Shown here: positions 44,578-52,953 of the stretch, one piece after another
How positions within the stretch are numbered: the stretch's first letter is position 1
Layout: every line of letters starts with the position of its first letter
DNA from: Lentiprolixibacter aurantiacus
GTDB taxonomy: Bacteria > Bacteroidota > Bacteroidia > Flavobacteriales > Flavobacteriaceae
DNA: 64,000 nt
NCBI RefSeq assembly: GCF_026241225.1
Contig: NZ_JAPFQP010000001.1
Span: forward strand, 1,302,001-1,366,000
Direction: 5' to 3'
Made by a program: the position numbers and the translations under genes
Notes under the pieces: generated by a model
The model's database searches: none
Told to the model about the DNA's origin: nothing
Seen by the model: only the letters and a program-made list of their open reading frames with translations

Positions 44578-45642
44578 ATGAGAACAATTGCAAAACAAAT
44601 TTTAATTGCCATTCTTCTTTTGGCAGGATTGGCAACCTCTGCCCAGGAAACCTATCAGGAAAAGGTAGCCAAGCTCGAAAAGCAGAAGGAACAGATCACC
44701 CTGCAGGAAAAAGAAGCGTTGAAAGAGGAGGTCAAAACCATCACTACCCGGCTGGAACGAGGTGAGATCACCGAAGAGAAGGCTCGTGAACTGAAGGAAG
44801 AAGCCGCCAGGAAAAGAGCGCTGAATATTGAAGACCGGCTGGCCATTATTGATAACAGAATTGCCCTTTTAAACCGGAATAAAGGAGAGGTGCTCGAAGC
44901 GAGGAAGGAAATCTCCATAATTGAAGACGGGGTTGGCCTCACAATCAATGTTGGGGATGAGGAACTGAAGTTGTTCCAGAATAATAGCAAAGTTCCGGTT
45001 TACGACAGAAGGACCTATTCTGATTTTGTCCTGGCAGTAGGTTTTAACAATGCCCTGATCGACGGGCAGTCACTTAGTGATTCACCCTACAAGGTAGGAG
45101 GTAGCCGTTTCCTGGAATTTGGATGGAACTGGCGGACCAGAGTCTTCAGGAACTCTAACTTCCTGAGATTCAATTATGGTTTCTCTTTTCAATTCAATGG
45201 GTTAAAACCCAAGGATAACCAGTATTTTGTAGAGAATGGGAACCAGACAGAGCTTCAGGAGTTCGCCTTTGAGCTTAACAAATCGAAGCTGCGGGTGGAT
45301 AACCTGGTTTTTCCAGTGCACTTTGAATTCGGTCCTTCCAAGGTGAAACGAACGGATCAGAAGATCCGCTATTCAATAGATAATCAATTCCGATTCGGTA
45401 TTGGGGGGTATGGTGGATTTAACATTGGTGTGCGCCAAAAACTTAAATACAGGATTGATGGTTCCCGCGTAAAGGACAAACTCAAACGGGACTACAATGT
45501 AAATAACCTGGTGTATGGGTTAAGTGCCTATGCAGGTGTAGGAGGTACTTTATTGTACATCAAGTACGATCTGAATCCCATATTCGAAGATGCAGTGGTA
45601 GAGCAACGCAATATTTCACTTGGACTCCGATTCGATTTGTAA
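44578..45642 (+). CDS. Outer-membrane beta-barrel protein with N-terminal coiled coil
   Basis: A 354-residue protein. Residues 1-20 are a signal peptide (AKQILIAILLLAGLATSAQ). Residues about 22-115 are a charged coiled coil (EKVAKLEKQKEQITLQEKEA). The rest has amphipathic strands with many aromatics and ends in GLRFDL, as outer-membrane barrels do. The family is unrecognised beyond this. It is downstream of the ECF sigma and anti-sigma genes and likely part of that envelope-stress unit. The start is set by the signal peptide; in-frame codons extend upstream to 44533. Confidence 0.78.
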   Translation: MRTIAKQILIAILLLAGLATSAQETYQEKVAKLEKQKEQITLQEKEALKEEVKTITTRLERGEITEEKARELKEEAARKRALNIEDRLAIIDNRIALLNRNKGEVLEARKEISIIEDGVGLTINVGDEELKLFQNNSKVPVYDRRTYSDFVLAVGFNNALIDGQSLSDSPYKVGGSRFLEFGWNWRTRVFRNSNFLRFNYGFSFQFNGLKPKDNQYFVENGNQTELQEFAFELNKSKLRVDNLVFPVHFEFGPSKVKRTDQKIRYSIDNQFRFGIGGYGGFNIGVRQKLKYRIDGSRVKDKLKRDYNVNNLVYGLSAYAGVGGTLLYIKYDLNPIFEDAVVEQRNISLGLRFDL

Positions 45643-45719
45643 GTTTAGCTTTTTAATTTCAATTGCCTTTTCCATGGAACCATATCAACTTCGGTTTCAA
45701 AGGAAGGGGCAATTTTGGT

Positions 45720-45971
45720 TTAACGCAGTTGTTCTTCTACGGCTCGCTTCATTTCCGAACTAAAGTCTTCCTTATAAAAACCCCTTTTGCAGTGTGAACA
45801 TTCTGCTACTAAGCTAGTGCCCAGGCGGTAAACCGGAATCCAGAAAATATGGATAAAGTTTGGGGTGCTGCTAGCAGTAAGCTGTCCTTTGTTTCCACAA
45901 TGAGGGCAACTTACCCCGGTCAGAGCAGCTGTTCTTGTTTTTCCCGGTCTTGTGCCAAAAAACAGTATCAT
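45720..45971 (-). CDS. Small zinc-ribbon protein
   Basis: An 83-residue protein with two CxxC pairs, SCPHCGNKG (near residue 22) and ECSHCKRGF (near 58), separated by a hydrophobic stretch (IHIFWIPVYRLG). The fold is that of zinc-ribbon family proteins. Function unknown. It lies on the opposite strand to its neighbours, convergent with the outer-membrane protein gene and divergent from dnaG. The dnaG frame stays open across it in antisense, but that part is not DnaG. Confidence 0.82.
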   Translation of the reverse strand: MILFFGTRPGKTRTAALTGVSCPHCGNKGQLTASSTPNFIHIFWIPVYRLGTSLVAECSHCKRGFYKEDFSSEMKRAVEEQLR

Positions 45972-46082
45972 GGATTTTGCTTTGTTGCTACTCCTAATTT
46001 ACACAATCGGGATAATATTGCAGCCAAAGCTTTTACAAAGTGTGGCTATTTTTTACCTTTAACCGTTACAGATTTATTTCAA

Positions 46083-48059
46083 TTGATTTCAAGATCGACT
46101 ATAGACCAGGTATATGAAACCGCCCGTGTAGAGGAGGTGATTGGCGATTTTGTGCAACTGAAAAAGTCTGGTTCAAACTTCAAAGGGCTTAGCCCGTTTA
46201 CAGACGAGCGTACCCCAAGTTTCATGGTCTCCCCGGTTAAGCAGATCTGGAAAGATTTCAGCAGTGGCAAAGGAGGTAATGTAGTAGCATTCCTAATGGA
46301 ACACGAGCATTTTACCTATCCCGAAGCTATCCGCTACCTGGCTAAAAAGTACCAGATAGAAATTGAAGAAACCCAGCAAACTGATGAGCAAAAGGAAAAG
46401 GCTAATGAGCGGGAGAGTATGTACCTGGTCTCTGAATATGCTCAGGAATTCTTTTCTAAAAAGCTCTGGGAATCAGAGACTGGTAAAGCCATTGCCCTGA
46501 GCTATTTCAAGGAAAGGGGATTTAACGAAGAGACTATCCGGCATTTTGGACTCGGATACAGCCCGGATCAGTGGGATGCATTTACTAAAGCAGCCCTTGC
46601 CAAAGGTTATCAATTGGATTACCTGGAAAAAACGGGTTTAACCATTGTCAAAGAAGACCCGTCCCAACCCGATAGCAAGAAAACCTTTGACCGGTTTAAA
46701 GGCCGGGTAATGTTCCCCATTCATTCCATGAGCGGCAGGGTACTTGGATTTGGAGGCCGCATCCTTGCCAATAATGTCAAAGCGGCTAAATACCTGAACT
46801 CCCCGGAGAGCGATATTTATCATAAAAGCAAGGTACTCTATGGGATCCATTTCGCTAAACAGGCCATTGCCAAAGAGGATAATTGCTACCTGGTTGAGGG
46901 GTATACCGATGTTATTCAGATGTACCAGAGGGGCATCCACAATGTGGTGGCATCCAGTGGTACTGCCCTTACCCCGGAACAGATTCGCCTGATCAACCGG
47001 CTGACCCAGAATATCACAGTTCTTTTTGATGGTGATCCCGCCGGGCTCCGGGCTTCCCTTAGAGGAATAGACCTTATCCTGGAGCAGGGGATGAATGTGA
47101 AGGTTTGCCTCTTTCCTGAAGGTGAAGATCCGGATAGTTTTGCCAAAGCCAATAGCTATGAAGAGGTAATCCTGTACCTCGAATCCAATGCCCGGGATTT
47201 TATACAGTTTAAGACCTCCCTGCTTGCTGAAGATGCGGCGCGAGATCCAGTAAAACGGGCAGAAACCATACGGGATATCGTTAACAGTATCGCCAAAATA
47301 CCGGATCGGATCAAGAAAGAGGTGTATATACAGGAGTGTGCACGCATTATGAATATTTCAGAGGCGGTGCTTTTCAATACCCTGGCCCAGGTAGACAAAA
47401 AGAATTACGGGGAGGCCCTGAGACAACTCAAGCAGCAAAAATCTTTTGCGGTTGTCAAGAACAATGAGCTGCAGGAAAAGGTCAATGTGCAGTTTGAACT
47501 GGAAAAGAAAATCATTGAAATGCTGCTCCTCTATGGGAATCAGGAACAGGAATTTGAAGACCTTATTTTGAAGGAAAATGCCGCCGGGGATTTAGAGTTG
47601 CAACCGGAACAAGCGGTATCCAAGGTTTATGAGAAGGTATATCTGGATTTACAGGAGGACGAGATTGAGCTTACCCATGAGGAATTCAGGAAGATATACT
47701 ACCGCCTTATGGAAGAGCTCAGCAAGGATGATCAGTTTTCCCTGAACACCTTTCTGTCATACCTTGATAAGGACCTTTTGGAGGCTGTGTCATCTATTTT
47801 GATGGACGAGGAGAAATACGAGCTGCATCATTGGGAGCGCAAGGATATCTATCCCAAGGAAAAAGAGAACACCATTGCCCAGCTGGTAAGCGAAACCATC
47901 CTTACCCTGCGCTGTTATCTCATTAAAAGGAGGATAGAGGTTTTGCAGCAAAACACAGAATCAGAGAACACTGATAACCGGGAGGTCCTGGAGGAAATCA
48001 TGAATTATTTGCAGCTGAACAAATTGCTGAACACCAAATTGAACCGGGTTCTCTCCTGA
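46083..48059 (+). CDS. dnaG: DNA primase, lacking the zinc-finger ligands
   Basis: A 658-residue primase that makes RNA primers at the replication fork. The N-terminal CHC2-like domain (about 1-95), TOPRIM/polymerase core (about 150-420, with EGYTDVIQMYQRGIHNVVAS and VLFDGDPAGLRASLRGIDL) and a C-terminal helicase-interaction region are present. The four zinc ligands of CHC2 are absent: the CPFH segment is SPFT (in GLSPFTDERTPSF), and CFGCG is DFSSG (in KQIWKDFSSGKGG). The start is the TTG at 46083 (MISRSTIDQVYETARVEEVI). Open codons run 78 residues further upstream but cross the antisense zinc-ribbon gene and show no DnaG homology. Confidence 0.92.
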   Translation: MISRSTIDQVYETARVEEVIGDFVQLKKSGSNFKGLSPFTDERTPSFMVSPVKQIWKDFSSGKGGNVVAFLMEHEHFTYPEAIRYLAKKYQIEIEETQQTDEQKEKANERESMYLVSEYAQEFFSKKLWESETGKAIALSYFKERGFNEETIRHFGLGYSPDQWDAFTKAALAKGYQLDYLEKTGLTIVKEDPSQPDSKKTFDRFKGRVMFPIHSMSGRVLGFGGRILANNVKAAKYLNSPESDIYHKSKVLYGIHFAKQAIAKEDNCYLVEGYTDVIQMYQRGIHNVVASSGTALTPEQIRLINRLTQNITVLFDGDPAGLRASLRGIDLILEQGMNVKVCLFPEGEDPDSFAKANSYEEVILYLESNARDFIQFKTSLLAEDAARDPVKRAETIRDIVNSIAKIPDRIKKEVYIQECARIMNISEAVLFNTLAQVDKKNYGEALRQLKQQKSFAVVKNNELQEKVNVQFELEKKIIEMLLLYGNQEQEFEDLILKENAAGDLELQPEQAVSKVYEKVYLDLQEDEIELTHEEFRKIYYRLMEELSKDDQFSLNTFLSYLDKDLLEAVSSILMDEEKYELHHWERKDIYPKEKENTIAQLVSETILTLRCYLIKRRIEVLQQNTESENTDNREVLEEIMNYLQLNKLLNTKLNRVLS

Positions 48060-48071
48060 CTTTCTGCCAAT

Positions 48072-48100
48072 AAAAAACCCGGCCTTTTAGCCGGGTTTTT
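48072..48100. terminator. Bidirectional rho-independent terminator between dnaG and the response regulator
   Basis: AAAAACCCGGC (48073-48083) pairs with GCCGGGTTTTT (48090-48100). A-rich and T-rich ends serve both converging genes. Confidence 0.92.
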
Positions 48101-48116
48101 AAAATTAAGAATTCCA

Positions 48117-48746
48117 CTAATACAACTCAAGTGCCTTTGCCTGCTGTAGCAAATCTACCAGATTGTCTACATTCAGTTTTTTCATGAGGCGAGCCTTGTA
48201 GGTGCTTACTGTCTTTTCGTTGAGGTTGAGTCCCTGTGCCACCTCTTTGTTTCGTTTTCCGCTGGCCAGCATTTTGAGTACTTCAACCTCCCGGGTAGAT
48301 AACTTCCTGAAGAACCTTCTTGGTTTTTGAGTGCCTTCATCAAAAGCCAGGCGCTGTGCAAGTTCATTGGTGATAAACATCTTTCCTTCATTCACCTTTT
48401 TTAGTGCGGCAACTATATAATCCAAATCGGCTGTTTTGGAAAGATAGCCAAAGGCGCCAGCCCTAATAGTGCTGAGTGCATAGACATCTTCAGATTGTCC
48501 GCTGTAGATGAGCACTTTTACTTCTGGAAATTCTTGTTTAATCTTTCGGATGGTTGCAATACCGTTAATTTCCGGGATATCCAGCTCTAACAAAACTACA
48601 TCCGGAGTAGATTTTTTGAGTGATTGGAACAACTCTGAGGTTGTTCCCACATCATCAATGAGTTCAAAATCCGCTGCAGTGCTAAGTACGTTGCGGATTC
48701 CCAGACGAACTATGGGGTGGTTATCCGCAATAACAACTTTGATCAT
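48117..48746 (-). CDS. NarL/LuxR-type response regulator with Glu at the phospho-acceptor site
   Basis: A 209-residue regulator with a receiver domain (1-120) and a C-terminal LuxR helix-turn-helix (about 140-205, LSTREVEVLKMLASGKRNKE). The acidic pair is Asp8-Asn9 in IADNHP, where Asp-Asp is usual. The phospho-acceptor is Glu54 in DVVLLELDIPEING, where Asp is expected. Ser82 (LIYSGQ) and Lys104 (GYLSK) remain. Glu can mimic a phosphorylated state, so the protein may act without a kinase. No histidine kinase gene is adjacent. Confidence 0.9.
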   Translation of the reverse strand: MIKVVIADNHPIVRLGIRNVLSTAADFELIDDVGTTSELFQSLKKSTPDVVLLELDIPEINGIATIRKIKQEFPEVKVLIYSGQSEDVYALSTIRAGAFGYLSKTADLDYIVAALKKVNEGKMFITNELAQRLAFDEGTQKPRRFFRKLSTREVEVLKMLASGKRNKEVAQGLNLNEKTVSTYKARLMKKLNVDNLVDLLQQAKALELY

Positions 48747-48911
48747 TTTTTAGGTTGATTTCTAGATTTCGTCTTATAAAGTGGGACTAGGGCTTCCGTG
48801 AAATATAAGATTAAATCTCAAATTAGTTAAACAAAATTGGCTAAATTTTGCTGATATATCCCAATTTTTCCTACAATATTCGAGGTAAAAGCCTGATTAA
48901 TAGGTGAGAGG

Positions 48912-49700
48912 TCATTTTAGCCCCTCAGGAATCTCACAAACGGGTATAGGCAGCATTTTATGCTTGTTCATGTGGTTATAACTCACATAGATATCAAAAA
49001 CTTCGCGCTCTCTGCCTTCGAAGTCGGCAGCTACCTTCCCCTGATCTTTCATTTTCATAGCCCATTCCAGCTCCGGATAGGAAGCCCCAATCTGGTCTTC
49101 ATCTGTGCGGTTGTCGCCCCAAAGACCATCTGTGGGTGGAGCCGTCATAATAGATTCTATAATGCCAAGATAAGCCCCTACCTCATAGACTTCTGTCTTG
49201 AGCAGGTCTGCTATGGGGCTCAGGTCTACACCCCCGTCACCATACTTGGTGTAAAAGCCAATTCCGAAGTCTTCCACCTTGTTTCCGGTGCCAGCCACCA
49301 GGTATTTCTTTAAAGCTGCAAAATAATAGAGGGTTGTCATACGCAGACGAGCCCTGGTGTTAGCCAGGGACATGAAGCGCTCCTCTTCGTCTGCAACGGG
49401 AGGCATGGCTGAAACGAAACTGTCGAAAATGGGGGTCAGGTTCACTGGTTGCCTGCTTACATTTGGGAAGTGTTCCTGAAGCCAGTTGATATGATCATTG
49501 GCCCGGTCTACCTGATTTTTGCCCTGGTGAATAGGCATCTCCACACAAAGCAGGGTCAATCCTGTTTTTGCACATAGCGTTGAAGTCACGGCGGAATCAA
49601 TACCTCCTGACACACCAATTACAAAACCCCCGATGCCGGCATTATCTGCATAATCCTTTAACCAGTTAACAATATGATCAACTACTTTTTCCGTTTGCAT
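48912..49700 (-). CDS. nadE: NAD+ synthetase (ammonia-dependent)
   Basis: A 262-residue NadE that amidates deamido-NAD. The ATP-pyrophosphatase P-loop IGVSGGIDSAVTSTLCAKTG is near residue 30. VAGTGNKVEDFGIGFYTKYGDGGVDLSPIADLLKTEV spans the conserved middle, seen as GTGNKVEDFGIGFYTKYGDG (near 140) and DLSPIADLLKT. No glutaminase (nitrilase) domain is present, so it uses ammonia. ATG at 49700 is the family start; the open frame extends further upstream without homology. Confidence 0.95.
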   Translation of the reverse strand: MQTEKVVDHIVNWLKDYADNAGIGGFVIGVSGGIDSAVTSTLCAKTGLTLLCVEMPIHQGKNQVDRANDHINWLQEHFPNVSRQPVNLTPIFDSFVSAMPPVADEEERFMSLANTRARLRMTTLYYFAALKKYLVAGTGNKVEDFGIGFYTKYGDGGVDLSPIADLLKTEVYEVGAYLGIIESIMTAPPTDGLWGDNRTDEDQIGASYPELEWAMKMKDQGKVAADFEGREREVFDIYVSYNHMNKHKMLPIPVCEIPEGLK

Positions 49701-49727
49701 ACTTCTCTCTATTAATAATGAATGCCT

Positions 49728-49735
49728 TAAATTTG
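49728..49735 (+). promoter_or_regulatory. Candidate -7 box for gldBC
   Basis: TAAATTTG matches TAnnTTTG, 31 bp before the gldB ATG. No well-spaced -33 box is seen. Confidence 0.35.
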
Positions 49736-49766
49736 CCCTCGTAAAAATAGGGCTGGTGGGCCGAAA

Positions 49767-50756
49767 ATGGAAATGAAGCGTCAAATACTTGTTAACCTTG
49801 TGAGCGTCTTGTGTTTAATCACACTGATGACCACGATTTTGAGCTGTAAAGAAGGTGCTGAAATACCTGATGCCATTACTTCCTTAGAAGTTGACCTTGA
49901 AGTGAGCCGTTTTGATAGGGCATTTGCAAATGCTACACCAGAGACTCTGGATGGCCTCAAGGCAGACTACCCCTATCTTTTCCCACCGCAATATGCAGAC
50001 AGTGTATGGTACCTCAAACTTCAGGATACTTTGCAGCAGTCGTTACTCGATGAAATAGATCAGGCATTTGGCGATTTCGGCGAAGAGAAAACGGACCTGG
50101 ATTTACTTTTCAAACATATACGGTACTACTTCCCCGATCAACCCCTTCCAAAAATTGTTACTGTTTCATCAGATGTGGATTACAATAACAGGGTAATCCT
50201 TGCAGATACATTGCTGTTACTTGGATTGGACAACTACCTTGGAATGGAACATCGTTTCTACAGCGGTATAGATCGGTATATTGCAGCGGGATTTGACAAA
50301 AAGTATCTGGCAGCTGATGTAGCGGCGGCCTTTGCTAAAAAAGTTATCCCGCCTCCTTCAGACCGGACTTTTCTGGCTCAAATGATCTATTATGGCAAAG
50401 AGTTGTATCTCAAGGACCAGCTTTTGCCGCTTGTTCTGGATGAAGATCTAATCGGCTACACTGAGTTGCAATATGAATGGTCACAGGCAAATGAAGAACA
50501 AATCTGGCGCTACTTTGTAGAGCGGGAATTGTTGTTTAGTACCGACCGAAAACTGGGTCCCCGTTTTCTCGATCCCGCGCCCTTTTCCAAATTCAGGCTG
50601 ATGCTGGATAATGAGTCTCCTGGTCGGATTGGGCGGTATATGGGCTGGCAGATAGTGAATGCCTTTGCCCGCAATAGAGATGTTTCATTAAAAGAATTGC
50701 TCAAAACCCCCGAGAAGACCATTTTTGAGCAGGCAAACTATAAACCTAAAAAATAG
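49767..50756 (+). CDS. gldB: Gliding motility lipoprotein GldB
   Basis: A 329-residue lipoprotein required for gliding. Signal peptide and lipobox (LMTTILSC, Cys near residue 28) come first, then the GldB body with FDRAFANATPETLDGLKADY, DNYLGMEHRFYSGIDRYIAAGF and GRIGRYMGWQIVNAFARNRD. It fits flavobacterial GldB in length and order. gldC follows after 2 bp, the conserved gldBC pair. A second in-frame ATG lies at 49773. Confidence 0.9.
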   Translation: MEMKRQILVNLVSVLCLITLMTTILSCKEGAEIPDAITSLEVDLEVSRFDRAFANATPETLDGLKADYPYLFPPQYADSVWYLKLQDTLQQSLLDEIDQAFGDFGEEKTDLDLLFKHIRYYFPDQPLPKIVTVSSDVDYNNRVILADTLLLLGLDNYLGMEHRFYSGIDRYIAAGFDKKYLAADVAAAFAKKVIPPPSDRTFLAQMIYYGKELYLKDQLLPLVLDEDLIGYTELQYEWSQANEEQIWRYFVERELLFSTDRKLGPRFLDPAPFSKFRLMLDNESPGRIGRYMGWQIVNAFARNRDVSLKELLKTPEKTIFEQANYKPKK

Positions 50757-50758
50757 TC

Positions 50759-51094
50759 ATGAGCAAGTTGCATACCTCAAAAATTATTTTGGAAGTTTCC
50801 CTGGATGAAAACCGGGTTCCGGAATCTTTGAATTGGACCGCCGATGATGGAGGAATACACAATGAGGAAGCCAAGGCTATGCTGCTGTCGGTATGGGATA
50901 GCAAAAACAAGGAATCTCTGAAAATTGACCTCTGGACCAAGGACATGCCTGTTGATGAAATGAAGATCTTTTTTCACCAGACCCTGGTAGCCATGTCCGA
51001 TACCTTTATGAAAGCCACCCAGGATGAGAAAATGACGGCTACCATGAAGGATTTCTGCGAGTATTTTGCAGATAAACTTGAATTAAGAGGGTAA
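50759..51094 (+). CDS. gldC: Gliding motility protein GldC
   Basis: A 111-residue protein matching GldC. The start is KLHTSKIILEVSLDENRVPE, followed by WTADDGGIHNEEAKAMLLSVWD and a C-terminal MKDFCEYFADKLELRG. The conserved pair with gldB supports the call. It ends 5 bp from the stop of the convergent phosphorylase gene. It has no signal peptide, and its molecular role is not known. Confidence 0.92.
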   Translation: MSKLHTSKIILEVSLDENRVPESLNWTADDGGIHNEEAKAMLLSVWDSKNKESLKIDLWTKDMPVDEMKIFFHQTLVAMSDTFMKATQDEKMTATMKDFCEYFADKLELRG

Positions 51095-51099
51095 ACCCC

Positions 51100-52743
51100 C
51101 TAGCGATACAGTTTTTCGTAATACTCCGTTGCCATTCGGGCACTGGTGAATTGAGGAACTACCCCTTCAATTCCATTAAATACGATCTCAGACCAGTTCC
51201 CTGGTTTGTCGTAATAGATGGGCATTACTTTATCTTCCAGTATCTTGTACAAATTCTGACTGTCTTTGTAATCCTGTTCACCATGAGGTAAATTGTGGTC
51301 CAGGGCCGGTAACACGAAGCCATTTTTTCCATTCCTTATAAATTCTGGAATCCACCCGTCTCGTGTAGACAGGTTCACGGACCCGTTCATAGCAGCAGTC
51401 ATGCCGCTGGTCCCGGACGCTTCTCTGGTGATTCGCGGGGTATTCAACCATATATCGGAACCTTCCTTGAGCAACCTGGACAATGCAATTTCATATCCGG
51501 TAAGCACCGCGAGGTTCGCCTTGTGCCTCGTGTAATGGACCAGTCGATTGAAAATGCCAATTGCTCCGTGGTCCCCGGGATAAGGTTTTCCTGCCCAAAT
51601 AATCTGAACGGGATAGCTGCTGTTGGAAATGATTTGTTCAAATCGCTGCAGATCATACAGCAGCAAATCTGCCCGCTTGTATTCCGCAAAGCGCCGCGCC
51701 CAGACTATGGTAAGAGCCCTGGGATCAAATATCTTTCCGGTTTGGTTGAGCACCTCACCGAACAATTCCTCTTTGAGTTCCAGTTTGCGTTTTCTGAACG
51801 CAACGGGGTTGTTCTTCTTCCAGGCCTGCCCGAGTTTGGAATCCTGCCAGAACCCCTGATGCTGACTATTGGTTATAGGAATTACCCCGGCAATACCGGA
51901 TACTCCTTCATACATATGCCTGGCAACTTTTGAATGCAGTTTGGAAACGGCATTGGCCCTTTTTACCATGCGAAGGGCTGCAATGGTATAATTGAGCTGG
52001 TTACCGGAAACAGTTTCCCGTTCCAGCTCATCATCATTGAGCCTGCGCTCGAAAAACCCGAAGTCATTCAGCATAGGGCCAAAACGCTCTTCATGTCCGC
52101 CTTTCTCCGGGGTATGCGTGGTAAACACCATCTGTTCCTTGCTAACACCCCGGTTTCGCAGGTAGTAGAATGCAGGCAGTGCATGGCCTTCGTTAAGATG
52201 GTAAATATCCGCACCACCCAGAATTTCCACGAGCTTTGCCCCTCCCACACCGAGAATGATGCTCTGGGCAATCCGGGTTTCGTCATTGGGGTCGTATAAC
52301 CTGTTTGTGATAGTACGGGACAAATGGTCATTGCCATCAACATCAGTAGTGAGCAGATAAATAGGGGCTGTGTTAAAAATTTCAGGTTTTAAAACCAGGA
52401 CACCCACCTTGACAGCGTGATTGTTCCTGATCCTTACCTGTAGCTCTATACCTGTATCTTCCAGGTAGCAATAATTCTTTTCAATAAAGGCGGGAAGGAG
52501 GGTCTGGTCCGGATTCCGGTATTGATCGTAATATCCGTACTTCCACAACATGCCTATCCCAATAAGGTTTTGCTTGAGGTCATGGGCGGCTTTCATGTGA
52601 GAGCCCGCCAAAAAACCGAGTCCCCCGGAATAGATCTTTAATCCCTGGTCAATTCCAAATTCCATACTGAAGTAGGCTACTTTTTTCTGGAATTTCTGTG
52701 AAGGTTTATATGGATGGTGCCATTTGGCATATTTGCTGGTCAT
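51100..52743 (-). CDS. Alpha-glucan phosphorylase family protein (GT35-like), PLP lysine replaced
   Basis: A 547-residue protein of the short alpha-glucan phosphorylase family. KVAYFSMEFGIDQGLKIYSG is near residue 24, the IYHLNEGHALPAFYYLR segment near 180, and ARRFAEYKRADLLLYDL and REASGTSGMTAAMNGSVNLS near 330 and 440. In phosphorylases the last motif has Lys that holds PLP (GTSGMKA); here it is Thr449 (codon 51397-51399). Either the enzyme does not use PLP, or it has another role. The ATG at 52743 is chosen, but an in-frame ATG at 52809 adds 22 residues. Convergent with gldBC. Confidence 0.85.
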   Translation of the reverse strand: MTSKYAKWHHPYKPSQKFQKKVAYFSMEFGIDQGLKIYSGGLGFLAGSHMKAAHDLKQNLIGIGMLWKYGYYDQYRNPDQTLLPAFIEKNYCYLEDTGIELQVRIRNNHAVKVGVLVLKPEIFNTAPIYLLTTDVDGNDHLSRTITNRLYDPNDETRIAQSIILGVGGAKLVEILGGADIYHLNEGHALPAFYYLRNRGVSKEQMVFTTHTPEKGGHEERFGPMLNDFGFFERRLNDDELERETVSGNQLNYTIAALRMVKRANAVSKLHSKVARHMYEGVSGIAGVIPITNSQHQGFWQDSKLGQAWKKNNPVAFRKRKLELKEELFGEVLNQTGKIFDPRALTIVWARRFAEYKRADLLLYDLQRFEQIISNSSYPVQIIWAGKPYPGDHGAIGIFNRLVHYTRHKANLAVLTGYEIALSRLLKEGSDIWLNTPRITREASGTSGMTAAMNGSVNLSTRDGWIPEFIRNGKNGFVLPALDHNLPHGEQDYKDSQNLYKILEDKVMPIYYDKPGNWSEIVFNGIEGVVPQFTSARMATEYYEKLYR

Positions 52744-52902
52744 AGGAAATTTCTTGTTTTTGATTAGCGTTTGTAAAACCTGCCTTACAGTATTTTCAAG
52801 ACAGGTCATAAAATACCTGGCGAATATAGTAAAATATGAAACTTGGAAAGGGGGTGCACTATATTGGTTGCCCTTTATTTTTAGGTTAAGAGGCTTTAGG
52901 TG

Positions 52903-52930
52903 TTGTGCAGACTATTGTACCGTATCTTTG
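52903..52930 (+). promoter_or_regulatory. Promoter of the 124-residue hypothetical gene
   Basis: TTG (52903-52905) and TATCTTTG (52923-52930) are 17 bp apart, with the -7 box an exact TAnnTTTG match, 23 bp before the ATG at 52954. Confidence 0.5.
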
Positions 52931-52953
52931 GCGTAAATAAATCCAAAAAGGCA

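Noticed and set aside
45849-46082. Upstream extension of the dnaG frame
   Set aside because: These 78 codons cross the antisense zinc-ribbon gene and show no DnaG similarity; the family N-terminus begins at the TTG at 46083.
45720-48059. The neighbouring zinc-ribbon protein as a replacement for the lost DnaG zinc finger
   Set aside because: It is on the opposite strand, has CxxC ribbons unlike CHC2, and nothing beyond adjacency links it to primase.
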